From Polyangia bacterium (GTDB taxonomy: Bacteria; Myxococcota_A; Polyangia; Polyangiales; Polyangiaceae): a stretch of DNA of 8,610 nt. The stretch is taken from NCBI GenBank assembly GCA_030433055.1, contig JAUILJ010000290.1:1-8610 (forward strand), written 5' to 3'. Positions within the stretch are counted from its first letter, which is position 1. Each line of letters begins with the position of its first letter. Shown here piece after piece: positions 1 through 6,041 of this stretch. The notes beneath the pieces are model-generated. The model did no database searches, was not told where the DNA came from, and saw nothing but the letters and a program-made list of their open reading frames with translations. A program made the position numbers and the translations under genes.

Positions 1-472
1 CCGCGTACTTTCCGTCCTTGAGGTACAGTACGCGCTTGCTCGCCGCCTTGCCGTGTACGAGTCGCGTCCCCACGACCAGCGTACACGGCTCATCGCAGTT
101 GACCGTTAACTCGAAAAACTTTCCCTGGGTCTCGGCGAGAGTTTCCTCTGCCAATTTCCGCAGCTTCTCGTCGTCAGAGTGCCTGTCCAGCGCGAGACGG
201 GCGAGCGTCGCCGCTCGATCCATCTGGCCAGCCTCTTTGCGGGCGCGTAGCGCCAGCATGAGAGCGGTAGCGCTCGGTGCGGCCTGATCGGCTGCCTCGA
301 ACTGCTCTGCGGCCTCGACCAACTCGCCCTCTTTGTAGTGCCTACGACCCTGATCGAAGGCCTTACCTGCAGCCTTGATATCCTCGGGCGTGGGGGCATC
401 TGACTGCGCCCCGGCATTGAGGGACAGGGCAATCACGGAAGCCAAGGTTGCGGCCTTCAAGATGCGCTTCAT
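1..472 (-). CDS. Exported TPR-type protein, possibly with a PEGA-like domain (partial, 3' end outside window)
   Basis: An open frame of 157 codons without a stop runs from ATG at 472 to the left edge, so the C-terminus is missing. Residues 1-22 form a Sec-type signal peptide: basic MKR, a hydrophobic stretch ending LSLNAGA, likely cleavage after AGA before QSD. Residues 33-112 are Ala/Glu-rich helices with TPR character: a GKAFDQGRRHYKEGELVEAA-type helix pair, then LMLALRARKEAGQMDRAATL. From about residue 119 the sequence becomes beta-type (FFELTVNCDEPCTLVVGTRL), with a C-x3-C pair (C126, C130) that could form a disulfide. It resembles the PEGA-like domains that follow TPRs in exported myxobacterial proteins; that domain name is inference. 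A strong Shine-Dalgarno GGAGGAGG (483-490) sits 10 nt before the ATG and supports this start. The gene follows a 665-bp gap after the E2 gene, so it probably has its own promoter. Specific function unknown; location periplasm or cell envelope. Confidence 0.75.
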   Translation of the reverse strand, partial: MKRILKAATLASVIALSLNAGAQSDAPTPEDIKAAGKAFDQGRRHYKEGELVEAAEQFEAADQAAPSATALMLALRARKEAGQMDRAATLARLALDRHSDDEKLRKLAEETLAETQGKFFELTVNCDEPCTLVVGTRLVHGKAASKRVLYLKDGKYA

Positions 473-521
473 CGAACGGAATCCTCCTCCGGGTACAACT
501 CTACACCGTATCACGGAAGGT

Positions 522-543
522 CGCGAATCCAATGGGGTTCGCG
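522..543. repeat. Inverted repeat upstream of the exported TPR gene (candidate operator or 5'-UTR hairpin)
   Basis: CGCGAATCC (522-530) and GGGTTCGCG (535-543) pair over 9 positions with one T-G wobble and a 4-base loop AATG. It sits 50-71 bases upstream of the ATG at 472, where a promoter or operator would be expected. It could be a dimeric regulator site or a hairpin in the leader RNA. No binding protein is known. Confidence 0.4.
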
Positions 544-620
544 GCATCTTCCAAGTGCGAAAGGCGCTGATTTGGAGGATGCGCCCTTACCTCCTCGCAC
601 CTAGCTATTCCTTCGGCGAT

Positions 621-643
621 TCAGCAACCGCATGGGTTGCTCA
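621..643. repeat. Hairpin-forming inverted repeat in intergenic region
   Basis: AGCAACC (623-629) and GGTTGCT (635-641) are perfect 7-bp arms around the loop GCATG. After one C-C mismatch a further T-A pair extends it to 621-643. Read on the minus strand it lies about 500 bases after the E2 stop. No T-tract follows on either strand, so a classic intrinsic terminator is not supported; it may be a weak terminator or an RNA-end stabiliser. Confidence 0.35.
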
Positions 644-1031
644 ACACATGCAGAACCTGCACGAACACGCGCCACGCGCCGCACTCCCGCCAGCCCTTCG
701 GCACGGCGGCTTGGGTGGGTGGAGGTTGATGAGTCAGCGAGGGAGCGCGTTTCCGAGCAGAATTGCCCAGAATCAACGCTTCCGCCGCTCCCGTTCCTCC
801 CGGCTAGTCGACGCGCCTGCACCGAACGGACGTTTGGACGGCACCGGGCGGCTCGAGGGGATGATACGTGTGACCGCGGCCGTTCGACCTAGAACTGCCC
901 GAGGATGCGCCGTTTTGGGACACCGCGGTGCGCGCCCCTCTGGAATACGGCTTGGGCGAGATGGCGGGCGAAGTGTGGTGCCGGTGGGCGAGGCACACGA
1001 AGGGAGCGGCGGAGTCGGTCCAGCCGCGCGC

Positions 1032-1135
1032 CCTTCAGCTGCACGCCTCCTTCAGCTGCACGCCTCCTTCAGCTGCACGCCTCCTTCAGCCGCACTGGCT
1101 CCTTCAGCCGCACGCCCTCTTCAGCCGCACTGGCT
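1032..1135. repeat. 17/18-bp tandem repeat array, six copies
   Basis: Three identical 17-bp copies CCTTCAGCTGCACGCCT start at 1032, 1049 and 1066. Three related copies follow: 18 bp at 1083, 17 bp at 1101 and 18 bp at 1118, sharing the core CTTCAGCCGCAC. The last three alternate between a CTGGCT end and a CGCCC end, giving a 35-bp higher-order unit. A degenerate seventh piece (GCTCAGCCC, from 1136) contains the E2 stop codon at 1138-1140. The period is not a multiple of three, which fits non-coding DNA. The identical half looks like recent expansion by slippage or unequal crossing-over, with the older diverged copies next to the gene. No matching copies are seen elsewhere in the window. Confidence 0.9.
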
Positions 1136-1137
1136 GC

Positions 1138-2514
1138 TCAGCCCATCTCCAGCATCAACCGATCGGGGTTCTGCAGGAGCGCGATGATGTCCGCTGCGAA
1201 GGCCGCGCCAATGTGTCCATCGATGATGCGATGATCGAACGAGAGGCTCAACAACATCTCGTGGCCGATCACGATCTCTTCCCCGCGGATCACTGGCTTC
1301 TTCTTCATCTCGTGGACGCCCAGGATCGCAACCTCGGGGTAGTTGATGACCGGGGTGGCAAACAGGCCGCCCGCCTTCCCCAGGCTCGTGATCGTGAACG
1401 ACGAACCGCCAAAGTCCTCTTGCTTGAGCTTCCCCGCGCGCGCGTCGTTGCCCAGCCGGTCGAGCTCACGTGCGACCTCCAGGATGCTGAGGCGATCGGC
1501 GCCCCGCAGCACCGGAACCATCAAGCCGGCCTCCGTCGCCGCGGCGATGCCAATGTCGTAGACTTTGCGGAGCACCATCTCGTTGGTCGACTCATCGAAC
1601 ACGCAGTTCAGCGCCGGGTGCTTCTTCAACGCTGCGACGCACGCCTTCACGATGAACGGGAGGTAGGTGAGCTTCACACCAGCCTGTTCCGCGAGCGGCT
1701 TCAGACGGCTGCGGAGCGCGATCAGGTCGTCGGCAACGACTTCATCGACGTAGGTGAAGTGCGCGGCGGTGTGCTTGGACCGCGCCATGTTCTCGAAGAT
1801 CCGCTTCCTGATGCCGCGCAGCGGAACGCGTTCGTCAGCAAGACTCGGATCGTTGGTCTCCACGGGAGCAATGGAGATCGGCGCTCGCGCGGCGGCCGGG
1901 GCGGCGCCGCTCGATGCCGCGGGCGCGGCCGCAGGCGCCGCGCTGGTAGCCCCTCCGCCCGCTGTGAAGCGTTCGACGTCCTCCCGGGTGACCCGACCCG
2001 CTGGTCCCGTCGGGGGAACCTTTCGCAGATCGATGCCCTTCTCCCGGGCGACCTTGCGGGTGGCTGGCGCAGCCAGAGGTCGCTCGTTGTAGTAGCCCGA
2101 CGGCGCGGTCTGGGCGGCGCTCGGCGCCGGCGCGGCCTTCGGACCGCCCCCCATCCCGGGCAGCGTTTCCTTGATGTCGCCCACGGCGGATGCAACCGGA
2201 CCTTCGTCAGACTTCTTCTCGTCAGTGTCCGTTGACGGCGCGGGCTTTTCCGCGGGGGAAGCCCCCCCAGCCCCGTCCAGGTCGTAAACGACGAGCACGG
2301 CCCCGACGGGGACCACATCGCCGACTCCTCCGCGCAGCTCGGTGATCTTGCCAGCTTTGGGAGAGCCGATGGTGACCGTCGCCTTGTCGGTCATTACCTC
2401 GACCATCTCCTGGTCTTCTTTCACCTGATCGCCCACGGCAACCAGCCAGTTGACGATCTCCCCTTCGGTTACGCCTTCGCCAATGTCAGGAAGCTTGAAC
2501 TCGTAGAGCGCCAT
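1138..2514 (-). CDS. bkdB: 2-oxoacid dehydrogenase E2, lipoamide acyltransferase (branched-chain type)
   Basis: Core subunit that takes the acyl group from E1 on its swinging lipoyl arm and transfers it to CoA. The 458 residues show the full E2 layout. One lipoyl domain (about 3-78) begins FKLPDIGEGVTEGEI and carries the lipoylated lysine K44 in MTDKATVTI. A hinge follows (79-140, Gly/Ala/Pro and charged), then a peripheral subunit-binding domain (about 145-183, TRKVAREKGIDLRKVPPTG), an Ala/Pro linker (184-222) and the acyltransferase core (about 228-458). The active-site motif DHRIIDG has H428 and D432. A single lipoyl domain and DKA-VTI fit branched-chain E2, though pyruvate-type E2s look similar; the adjacent E1 genes favour BCKDH. 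Shine-Dalgarno GAGG (2520-2523) lies 5 nt before the ATG. It starts 121 bp after E1 beta, so one operon is likely. No E3 gene follows; E3 must be encoded elsewhere. Confidence 0.95.
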   Translation of the reverse strand: MALYEFKLPDIGEGVTEGEIVNWLVAVGDQVKEDQEMVEVMTDKATVTIGSPKAGKITELRGGVGDVVPVGAVLVVYDLDGAGGASPAEKPAPSTDTDEKKSDEGPVASAVGDIKETLPGMGGGPKAAPAPSAAQTAPSGYYNERPLAAPATRKVAREKGIDLRKVPPTGPAGRVTREDVERFTAGGGATSAAPAAAPAASSGAAPAAARAPISIAPVETNDPSLADERVPLRGIRKRIFENMARSKHTAAHFTYVDEVVADDLIALRSRLKPLAEQAGVKLTYLPFIVKACVAALKKHPALNCVFDESTNEMVLRKVYDIGIAAATEAGLMVPVLRGADRLSILEVARELDRLGNDARAGKLKQEDFGGSSFTITSLGKAGGLFATPVINYPEVAILGVHEMKKKPVIRGEEIVIGHEMLLSLSFDHRIIDGHIGAAFAADIIALLQNPDRLMLEMG

Positions 2515-2635
2515 TTTCGCCTCGAAGTGTTTCTAGCGCGCCTCAGCGCGAGGTTCGTCGGTGGGACCGGCGGGCTTCACCCGCAGCTCGGTGTGGTGCA
2601 TCGCTGGGCGACGCGGTTCGTTTCAGCCTTGTGCT

Positions 2636-3610
2636 TCACGCCTTCGCGGTGTTGAGCAGGACGGGCAGGATGCGATGGGAGAGCGGGAGGTACTCCATCT
2701 CCAGGGTGTACGGGAACGGGGTGTCAAAACCCGTGACCCGCGCGGGCGGCGCCTCCAGGTGGAAGAAGGCCTTCTCGCACACCAATGAAATCAGCTCTCC
2801 GGCGAAGCCGCCAGTCTTTGGTGCCTCATGCACGACAACGAGGCGTCCGGTCTTCTTGACGCTGGCGACGATGGTGTCGATGTCCACCGGCCACAGCGTC
2901 CTCAAGTCGATCACCTCCACGTCGACGCCCTGTTCGGCCGCCTTGCCCGCAGCATCCAGGCACTCGTACAGCATGGCTCCGTAGGCCAGGACCGTGACGT
3001 GACGACCTTCACGGGTGACCGCGGCGCTACCCAGAGGGACCGTGTAGTCTCCCTCCGGAACGTCGCCCTTGGCGGCGCGATAGACCCGCTTGGGCTCAAA
3101 GAAGAGCACTGGGTCAGGGTCGCGAATCGAAGCCAGAAGCAGGCCCTTCGCGTCGTAGGGGTTCGAGGGGCACACCACCTTCAACCCAGCGACGTGAATG
3201 AACAGGGACTCGGGGTGCTGCGAATGGTAGTGCCCGCCACGGATACCACCGCCGACCGGTGTGCGGATCACCATGTTGCAGGGGTACTCTCCGCCGGAGC
3301 GATACCGATACTTCGCGAGCTCAGAGACGATCTGGTCGTAGGCGGGAAAAATGAAGTCGGAGAACTGAATCTCGGGGATCGGCACGAGGCCATAGAGCGC
3401 CATGCCAACGGCGGTGCCAATAATGCCGCCCTCGCTGAGCGGCGTGTCGATCACACGGTCATCGCCGAACTCATCGAACAGCCCAGCGGTGACGCGAAAC
3501 ACGCCGCCAACTTTTCCAACGTCTTCACCCATGATGACGACGCGAGGGTCGCGCGCCATCTCGAGCCGAAGGGCATCGTTGATGGCTTGAACCATGTTCA
3601 TTTGAGGCAT
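2636..3610 (-). CDS. bkdA2: 2-oxoisovalerate (branched-chain 2-oxoacid) dehydrogenase E1 beta
   Basis: Beta subunit of the thiamine-diphosphate E1 component, forming an alpha2beta2 tetramer with the product of the preceding gene. From the ATG at 3610 it has 324 residues, the usual length, and opens MPQMNMVQAINDALRLEM as in the family. Landmarks are MGEDVGKVGGVFRVTAGL (27-44), the TPLSEGGIIG segment with E60, EIQFSDFIFPAYDQIV (80-95), KYRYRSGG (100-107), HYHSQHPESLF (127-137), FEPKRVYRAAKGDVP (171-185), EVIDLRTLWPVD (232-243) and VVHEAPKTGGFAGEL (259-273). The YRYRSG, FEPK-YRAA, HEAP-TGGFA and DTPFP segments match BCKDH E1 beta better than pyruvate E1 beta. An in-frame GTG at 3679 would add 23 Arg/Pro-rich residues and lies inside a hairpin, so I prefer the ATG, which has a GGAG about 10 nt upstream. 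The gene may be annotated elsewhere as pdhB. Confidence 0.94.
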   Translation of the reverse strand: MPQMNMVQAINDALRLEMARDPRVVIMGEDVGKVGGVFRVTAGLFDEFGDDRVIDTPLSEGGIIGTAVGMALYGLVPIPEIQFSDFIFPAYDQIVSELAKYRYRSGGEYPCNMVIRTPVGGGIRGGHYHSQHPESLFIHVAGLKVVCPSNPYDAKGLLLASIRDPDPVLFFEPKRVYRAAKGDVPEGDYTVPLGSAAVTREGRHVTVLAYGAMLYECLDAAGKAAEQGVDVEVIDLRTLWPVDIDTIVASVKKTGRLVVVHEAPKTGGFAGELISLVCEKAFFHLEAPPARVTGFDTPFPYTLEMEYLPLSHRILPVLLNTAKA

Positions 3611-3663
3611 TTTTGCAGGACTCCAGGAGGGGCGCTTCGGGTCGTCGCTGGGCTCGTGCCGGT

Positions 3664-3682
3664 GCCGTGGATAGGCCACGGC
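3664..3682. repeat. Hairpin in the E1 alpha - E1 beta gap
   Basis: GCCGTGG (3664-3670) and CCACGGC (3676-3682) are perfect 7-bp arms around ATAGG. It sits within the 166-bp gap between E1 alpha and E1 beta, 54 bases before the E1 beta ATG. A smaller stem, GCCAGC/GCTGGC (3752-3767), lies just after the E1 alpha stop. Such stems can protect or cleave operon RNA segments; neither has a T-tract, so termination is not indicated. Confidence 0.35.
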
Positions 3683-3776
3683 GAACGTGGAACTCTCTTG
3701 CGACGGGCTCCGAAGCGGACAGACAGGGCGCGGAGCGCGGTTAGACTTGAGGCCAGCAGGAGCTGGCGAGCTGAGA

Positions 3777-4901
3777 TCAGTGAGCCTTCGGAGCCCGCGG
3801 TCCGGCCAGTAGCTCGTCGCGCTGCTCTTGTAGGTGCCAAGGCATCTTCTTGTAGACGTCTTCGAACATCGTAGTCAGGGACGGAGCCTCGGCCTGCTCC
3901 GCCGATGCGACTGCCTCGCGGAAACGTTTGTCCACGTCCTCACGCAGCGCCTCTTCGCGGTTGTCGTCCCAGGCGTTGTTGTGCTCGAGGTAGCGCCGAA
4001 TACGCTCGATGGGATCACGATCCACCCAAGGTTTCAGCTCGTCGGCTGCCCGATAGCGATTCGGATCGTCGCTGGTCGAGTGGCCGCCCATGCGATAGGT
4101 CAGCGCCTCGATGAGCGTGGAGCCCTCCCCCGCCTCGCAGCGCCGAATCGCGGCGCGGGTCACGGAGATGACGGCGAACAGGTCATTGCCGTCGACGCGA
4201 ACCCCGGGAACGCCATACGCAACGCCCTTCTCAGCGAAGGTCCTTGATGCCGTCTGCCTCTCCACCGGCACGCTGATCGCCCAGCCGTTGTTGCGGCAGA
4301 AGAAGATGCTCGGCGTCTTGAACACGCCCGCGAAGTTCATCGCGTTGTGAAACTCGCTGCTGCTGGTCGAACCATCACCGAAGTAGACCAATGCGGCGAG
4401 CGACTTCTTCTCGATCTTCGCCGCCCAGGCGAAGCCAACCGCCTGGGTCATCTGAGTGCCGATGGGCGAGCTGATGCTGCCCCAGTGAGCCTCCCTGCAG
4501 GTGTAGTGGTCCGGCATCTGCCGGCCCTTCACCGGGTCGTTTGCGTTACCGAACATGTTGTCGATGAAGCTCTGCAGCTTGAAGCCGCGAAGCAACGCCG
4601 CGCCGAACTCCCGGTAGCAGGGGAAGAGCCAATCTTGTTGCCGCATGGCAAAGGCAGAGCCGATGATGGCTGCCTCCTCGCCAAGCGACCCGATGTGAAA
4701 CCCGATGCGACCCTGACGTTGCAAGGTGACCAGGCGTTCGTCGATGATCCTCGTCTCCACCATGTGGCGGTAGAGATGCACGACCTCGTCGATTTCCAGC
4801 TTGGGATCATGTGCAGGATCCAAGCTGCCGTCCTCGCGTAGCACGCGAACGATGGTGTCGTTCGGCGCCTCTTCGGTGCGTGTAACTGCTGCAGCGATCA
4901 T
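3777..4901 (-). CDS. bkdA1: 2-oxoisovalerate (branched-chain 2-oxoacid) dehydrogenase E1 alpha
   Basis: Alpha subunit of the E1 component, which decarboxylates branched-chain 2-oxoacids with thiamine diphosphate and loads the acyl group onto E2. The 374 residues cover the whole family. The thiamine-diphosphate motif is GDGS (175-178) running to NN (204-205) in IFFCRNNGWAIS. Features favouring the branched-chain type over the pyruvate type are GNANDPVKGRQMPDHYTCRE (118-137), SISSPIGTQMTQAVG (142-156), VRVDGNDLFAV (235-244) and TYRMGGHSTSDDPNRYR (268-284). In mitochondrial enzymes the HSTSDD loop holds the phosphorylated serine. The C-terminal MPWHLQEQRDELL also fits. The ATG at 4901 has only a weak GAGG about 3 nt upstream, but no better start is seen and the length is normal. 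It heads the dehydrogenase block after a 464-bp gap likely to hold the promoter. It may be annotated elsewhere as pdhA. Confidence 0.95.
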   Translation of the reverse strand: MIAAAVTRTEEAPNDTIVRVLREDGSLDPAHDPKLEIDEVVHLYRHMVETRIIDERLVTLQRQGRIGFHIGSLGEEAAIIGSAFAMRQQDWLFPCYREFGAALLRGFKLQSFIDNMFGNANDPVKGRQMPDHYTCREAHWGSISSPIGTQMTQAVGFAWAAKIEKKSLAALVYFGDGSTSSSEFHNAMNFAGVFKTPSIFFCRNNGWAISVPVERQTASRTFAEKGVAYGVPGVRVDGNDLFAVISVTRAAIRRCEAGEGSTLIEALTYRMGGHSTSDDPNRYRAADELKPWVDRDPIERIRRYLEHNNAWDDNREEALREDVDKRFREAVASAEQAEAPSLTTMFEDVYKKMPWHLQEQRDELLAGPRAPKAH

Positions 4902-4980
4902 GTTCCTCGTGCTCGCACTCGGGTAGCGGCGGTGTTGTCGGCCTAGAGCGACGAGCGGCGCGACCTTAGTCGAATGGATC

Positions 4981-5065
4981 GAGCGCTGTCACGCATCGAT
5001 CCCGCTGCCGGAGGCTTCTCTCCCGTGACGCAGCGCACCAGTGTGCGCATCTCATGACAGCGCTC
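4981..5065. repeat. Widely spaced perfect inverted repeat with nested hairpin upstream of E1 alpha
   Basis: GAGCGCTGTCA (4981-4991) is exactly the reverse complement of TGACAGCGCTC (5055-5065), with 63 bases between. Nested inside are GCGCAC (5033-5038) and GTGCGC (5043-5048) around the loop CAGT. The outer arms end 80 bases before the E1 alpha ATG. The layout could be a pair of operator half-sites for a looping or multimeric repressor, or a long-range stem in the leader RNA closing over an inner hairpin. No T-tract follows. Confidence 0.5.
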
Positions 5066-5303
5066 CTCACCCCCACCGGCGAGAACGTCCAGATCACCTG
5101 GATCGCCGAACGCGGAGCACCACGGAACACGCTAGAAGCAAGAGAAAGCGCAGCGCAGGGGCGCCCAACGCCACGCCGCGCCGCATCACTGGGAAGCACG
5201 ACTGGTCACGCGTTGGAAACGAAGCGTGAGCGGCGCGACCGCGCACTTGCGTACGCGCTTCGGGGAGCGCACGCCACGATTTACTTTAGGCTTGAACTAT
5301 CTT

Positions 5304-5318
5304 GCGCGTCGGACGCGC
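5304..5318 (-). terminator. Weak hairpin after the TerB-like gene (possible terminator)
   Basis: GCGCGT and ACGCGC form a 6-bp GC stem with a 3-base loop, 47 bases after the TerB-like stop on the minus strand. It is followed on that strand by an A+T-rich run starting AAGATAG, which lacks the usual T-tract. The stem is short and the tail atypical, so this is only a candidate for partial termination between the lipA/TerB segment and the dehydrogenase genes. Confidence 0.22.
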
Positions 5319-5365
5319 GACCAGTTCAGCGCACGCAGCGTGGATGGTGCAGCGTGGAACGTCGA

Positions 5366-5935
5366 TCAGTCCGCGAGAACGCGTTCGGCCTCGGTCAGGG
5401 CTTGCTCGAGGGCGGCGTCGTCCAGCTTGAATTCGCTGGCGAGCTTCTTCAGCACGTCCCGCTCCTCGTCACTCACGCCGCCGCTGACGTGGGCGAGCAA
5501 GCAAGCGATTCGCAGCACCTCGCGTGCATGCTCTTCCTTCTGAATCGTGCGAGCCACCATCTTGACTCGCTTGTCCATGCCGTCCTCTTCGAGCTGGTCG
5601 GCGAGATCGGCGAGCAGCGCGTCGACCTGCCTCGCCTCGACCCGATTGCGACATGCCGTGAGCACCACCTGTTTGAAGGCGACTTGCTCGGTCTCATCGA
5701 ACTCACCGTCGGCGTTGGCCACCAGGTAAGCGCTCTCCACCACCGCTTCGAACAAAGCGGCCACCTGGGGATCGAAGCCCGTCGGCTGGGTGACTTCTTC
5801 GCCCAGCGGACGAGAACCGTACGAAGCCGCAGCAACGGTGAGGATGGATCCTGCCGAGTCGGTATCGGCGTAGGTGGGGGCTTGGCCCAGCTTGGCCGCG
5901 ACTTTGTCCAGGAGGCTCTGATCTGCAACGCTCAT
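5366..5935 (-). CDS. TerB-like (tellurite resistance TerB family) protein
   Basis: A 189-residue, acidic, all-helical soluble protein with no signal peptide or membrane segment. Two TerB-type helical repeats are visible. The first (about 58-117) has the family hallmark AYLVANADGEFDETEQVAF, where the acidic cluster D76-E83 resembles the metal-binding turn of TerB. The second (about 130-188) has LRIACLLAHVSGGVSDEERD in the same place, but its turn has lost the first Asp and is probably non-binding. The N-terminal 50 residues are less structured. TerB-fold proteins occur in tellurite and other stress operons and as stand-alone proteins; their role is often unknown, so resistance to tellurite should not be assumed. 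No other ter genes are nearby. It lies 106 bp after lipA and 464 bp before E1 alpha. The ATG has a weak AGAG about 8 nt upstream. Family assignment is good; function is not known. Confidence 0.8.
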   Translation of the reverse strand: MSVADQSLLDKVAAKLGQAPTYADTDSAGSILTVAAASYGSRPLGEEVTQPTGFDPQVAALFEAVVESAYLVANADGEFDETEQVAFKQVVLTACRNRVEARQVDALLADLADQLEEDGMDKRVKMVARTIQKEEHAREVLRIACLLAHVSGGVSDEERDVLKKLASEFKLDDAALEQALTEAERVLAD

Positions 5936-6041
5936 AGTCGACTCTGCGGGCGAGACTACCCGAAAGCTACCGCGGAGTCAGCGCGCAGACGCGCCTTCCG
6001 GTGATTCTTTTGCGGTGCCCGCTGAGATGGCCGCCTGGCGC

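Larger units (their letters stand above)
473..1137. other. Intergenic region without a supported gene
   Basis: This stretch of 665 bases separates E2 from the exported TPR gene. Open frames exist on both strands, but none has family-like composition: the longest plus-strand one is Arg/Ser/Pro-rich and reads across the tandem repeats. What I can see is a tandem array next to the E2 stop (1032-1135), a 10-bp perfect palindrome CACCGCGGTG at 921-930, an imperfect hairpin at 621-643, an inverted repeat at 522-543, and the ribosome binding site GGAGGAGG at 483-490 for the minus-strand gene starting at 472. The promoter of that gene should lie here; no convincing -35/-10 pair could be assigned. Confidence 0.6.
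4902..5365. other. Intergenic region upstream of the dehydrogenase genes (likely regulatory)
   Basis: This 464-bp gap between the TerB-like gene and E1 alpha has no supported protein gene. The plus-strand frame crossing it is antisense to the TerB-like gene and has no family character. It contains an 11-bp perfect inverted repeat with arms at 4981 and 5055, a compact hairpin nested inside it (5033-5048), a GC hairpin at 5304-5318, and a 25-base island (5279-5303) that is 72% A+T, in sharp contrast to its surroundings. Such islands often mark promoters in GC-rich genomes, but no clear -35/-10 or sigma-54 pair was found on either strand. A promoter there would give E1 alpha a leader of over 350 bases. 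Confidence 0.55.

Noticed and set aside
921..930. 10-bp perfect palindrome CACCGCGGTG as an operator
   Set aside because: Short GC palindromes are frequent in this base composition, and it lies about 450 bases from the nearest downstream start codon.
1032..1135. CRISPR array
   Set aside because: The copies are contiguous 17/18-bp units without spacers and there are no cas genes, so this is a simple tandem repeat.
375..1187. Plus-strand open frame of 270 codons in the left intergenic region
   Set aside because: It overlaps the signal-peptide end of the exported TPR gene and the tandem repeats, is Arg/Ser/Pro-rich, and has no ribosome site or motif worth noting.
928..2235. Plus-strand open frame of 435 codons
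   Set aside because: It is antisense to the E2 gene and reads through the tandem repeats. The composition is unlike a protein and no motif is seen.
2828..3874. Plus-strand open frame of 348 codons
   Set aside because: It mirrors the E1 beta gene and runs across the gap into E1 alpha; no family features.
4902..5365. Riboswitch or sigma-54 promoter before E1 alpha
   Set aside because: I could not match the region to a known riboswitch core, nor find a GG-N10-GC pair with the correct flanks; only unspecific inverted repeats are visible.
5366..5935. Tellurite resistance operon
   Set aside because: Only one TerB-fold protein is present, with no terA, terC, terD or terE nearby; the family name alone does not show resistance.
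5054..6004. Plus-strand open frame of 316 codons
   Set aside because: It is antisense to the TerB-like gene, whose minus-strand product shows clear TerB repeats. The part over the intergenic gap shows no independent support.
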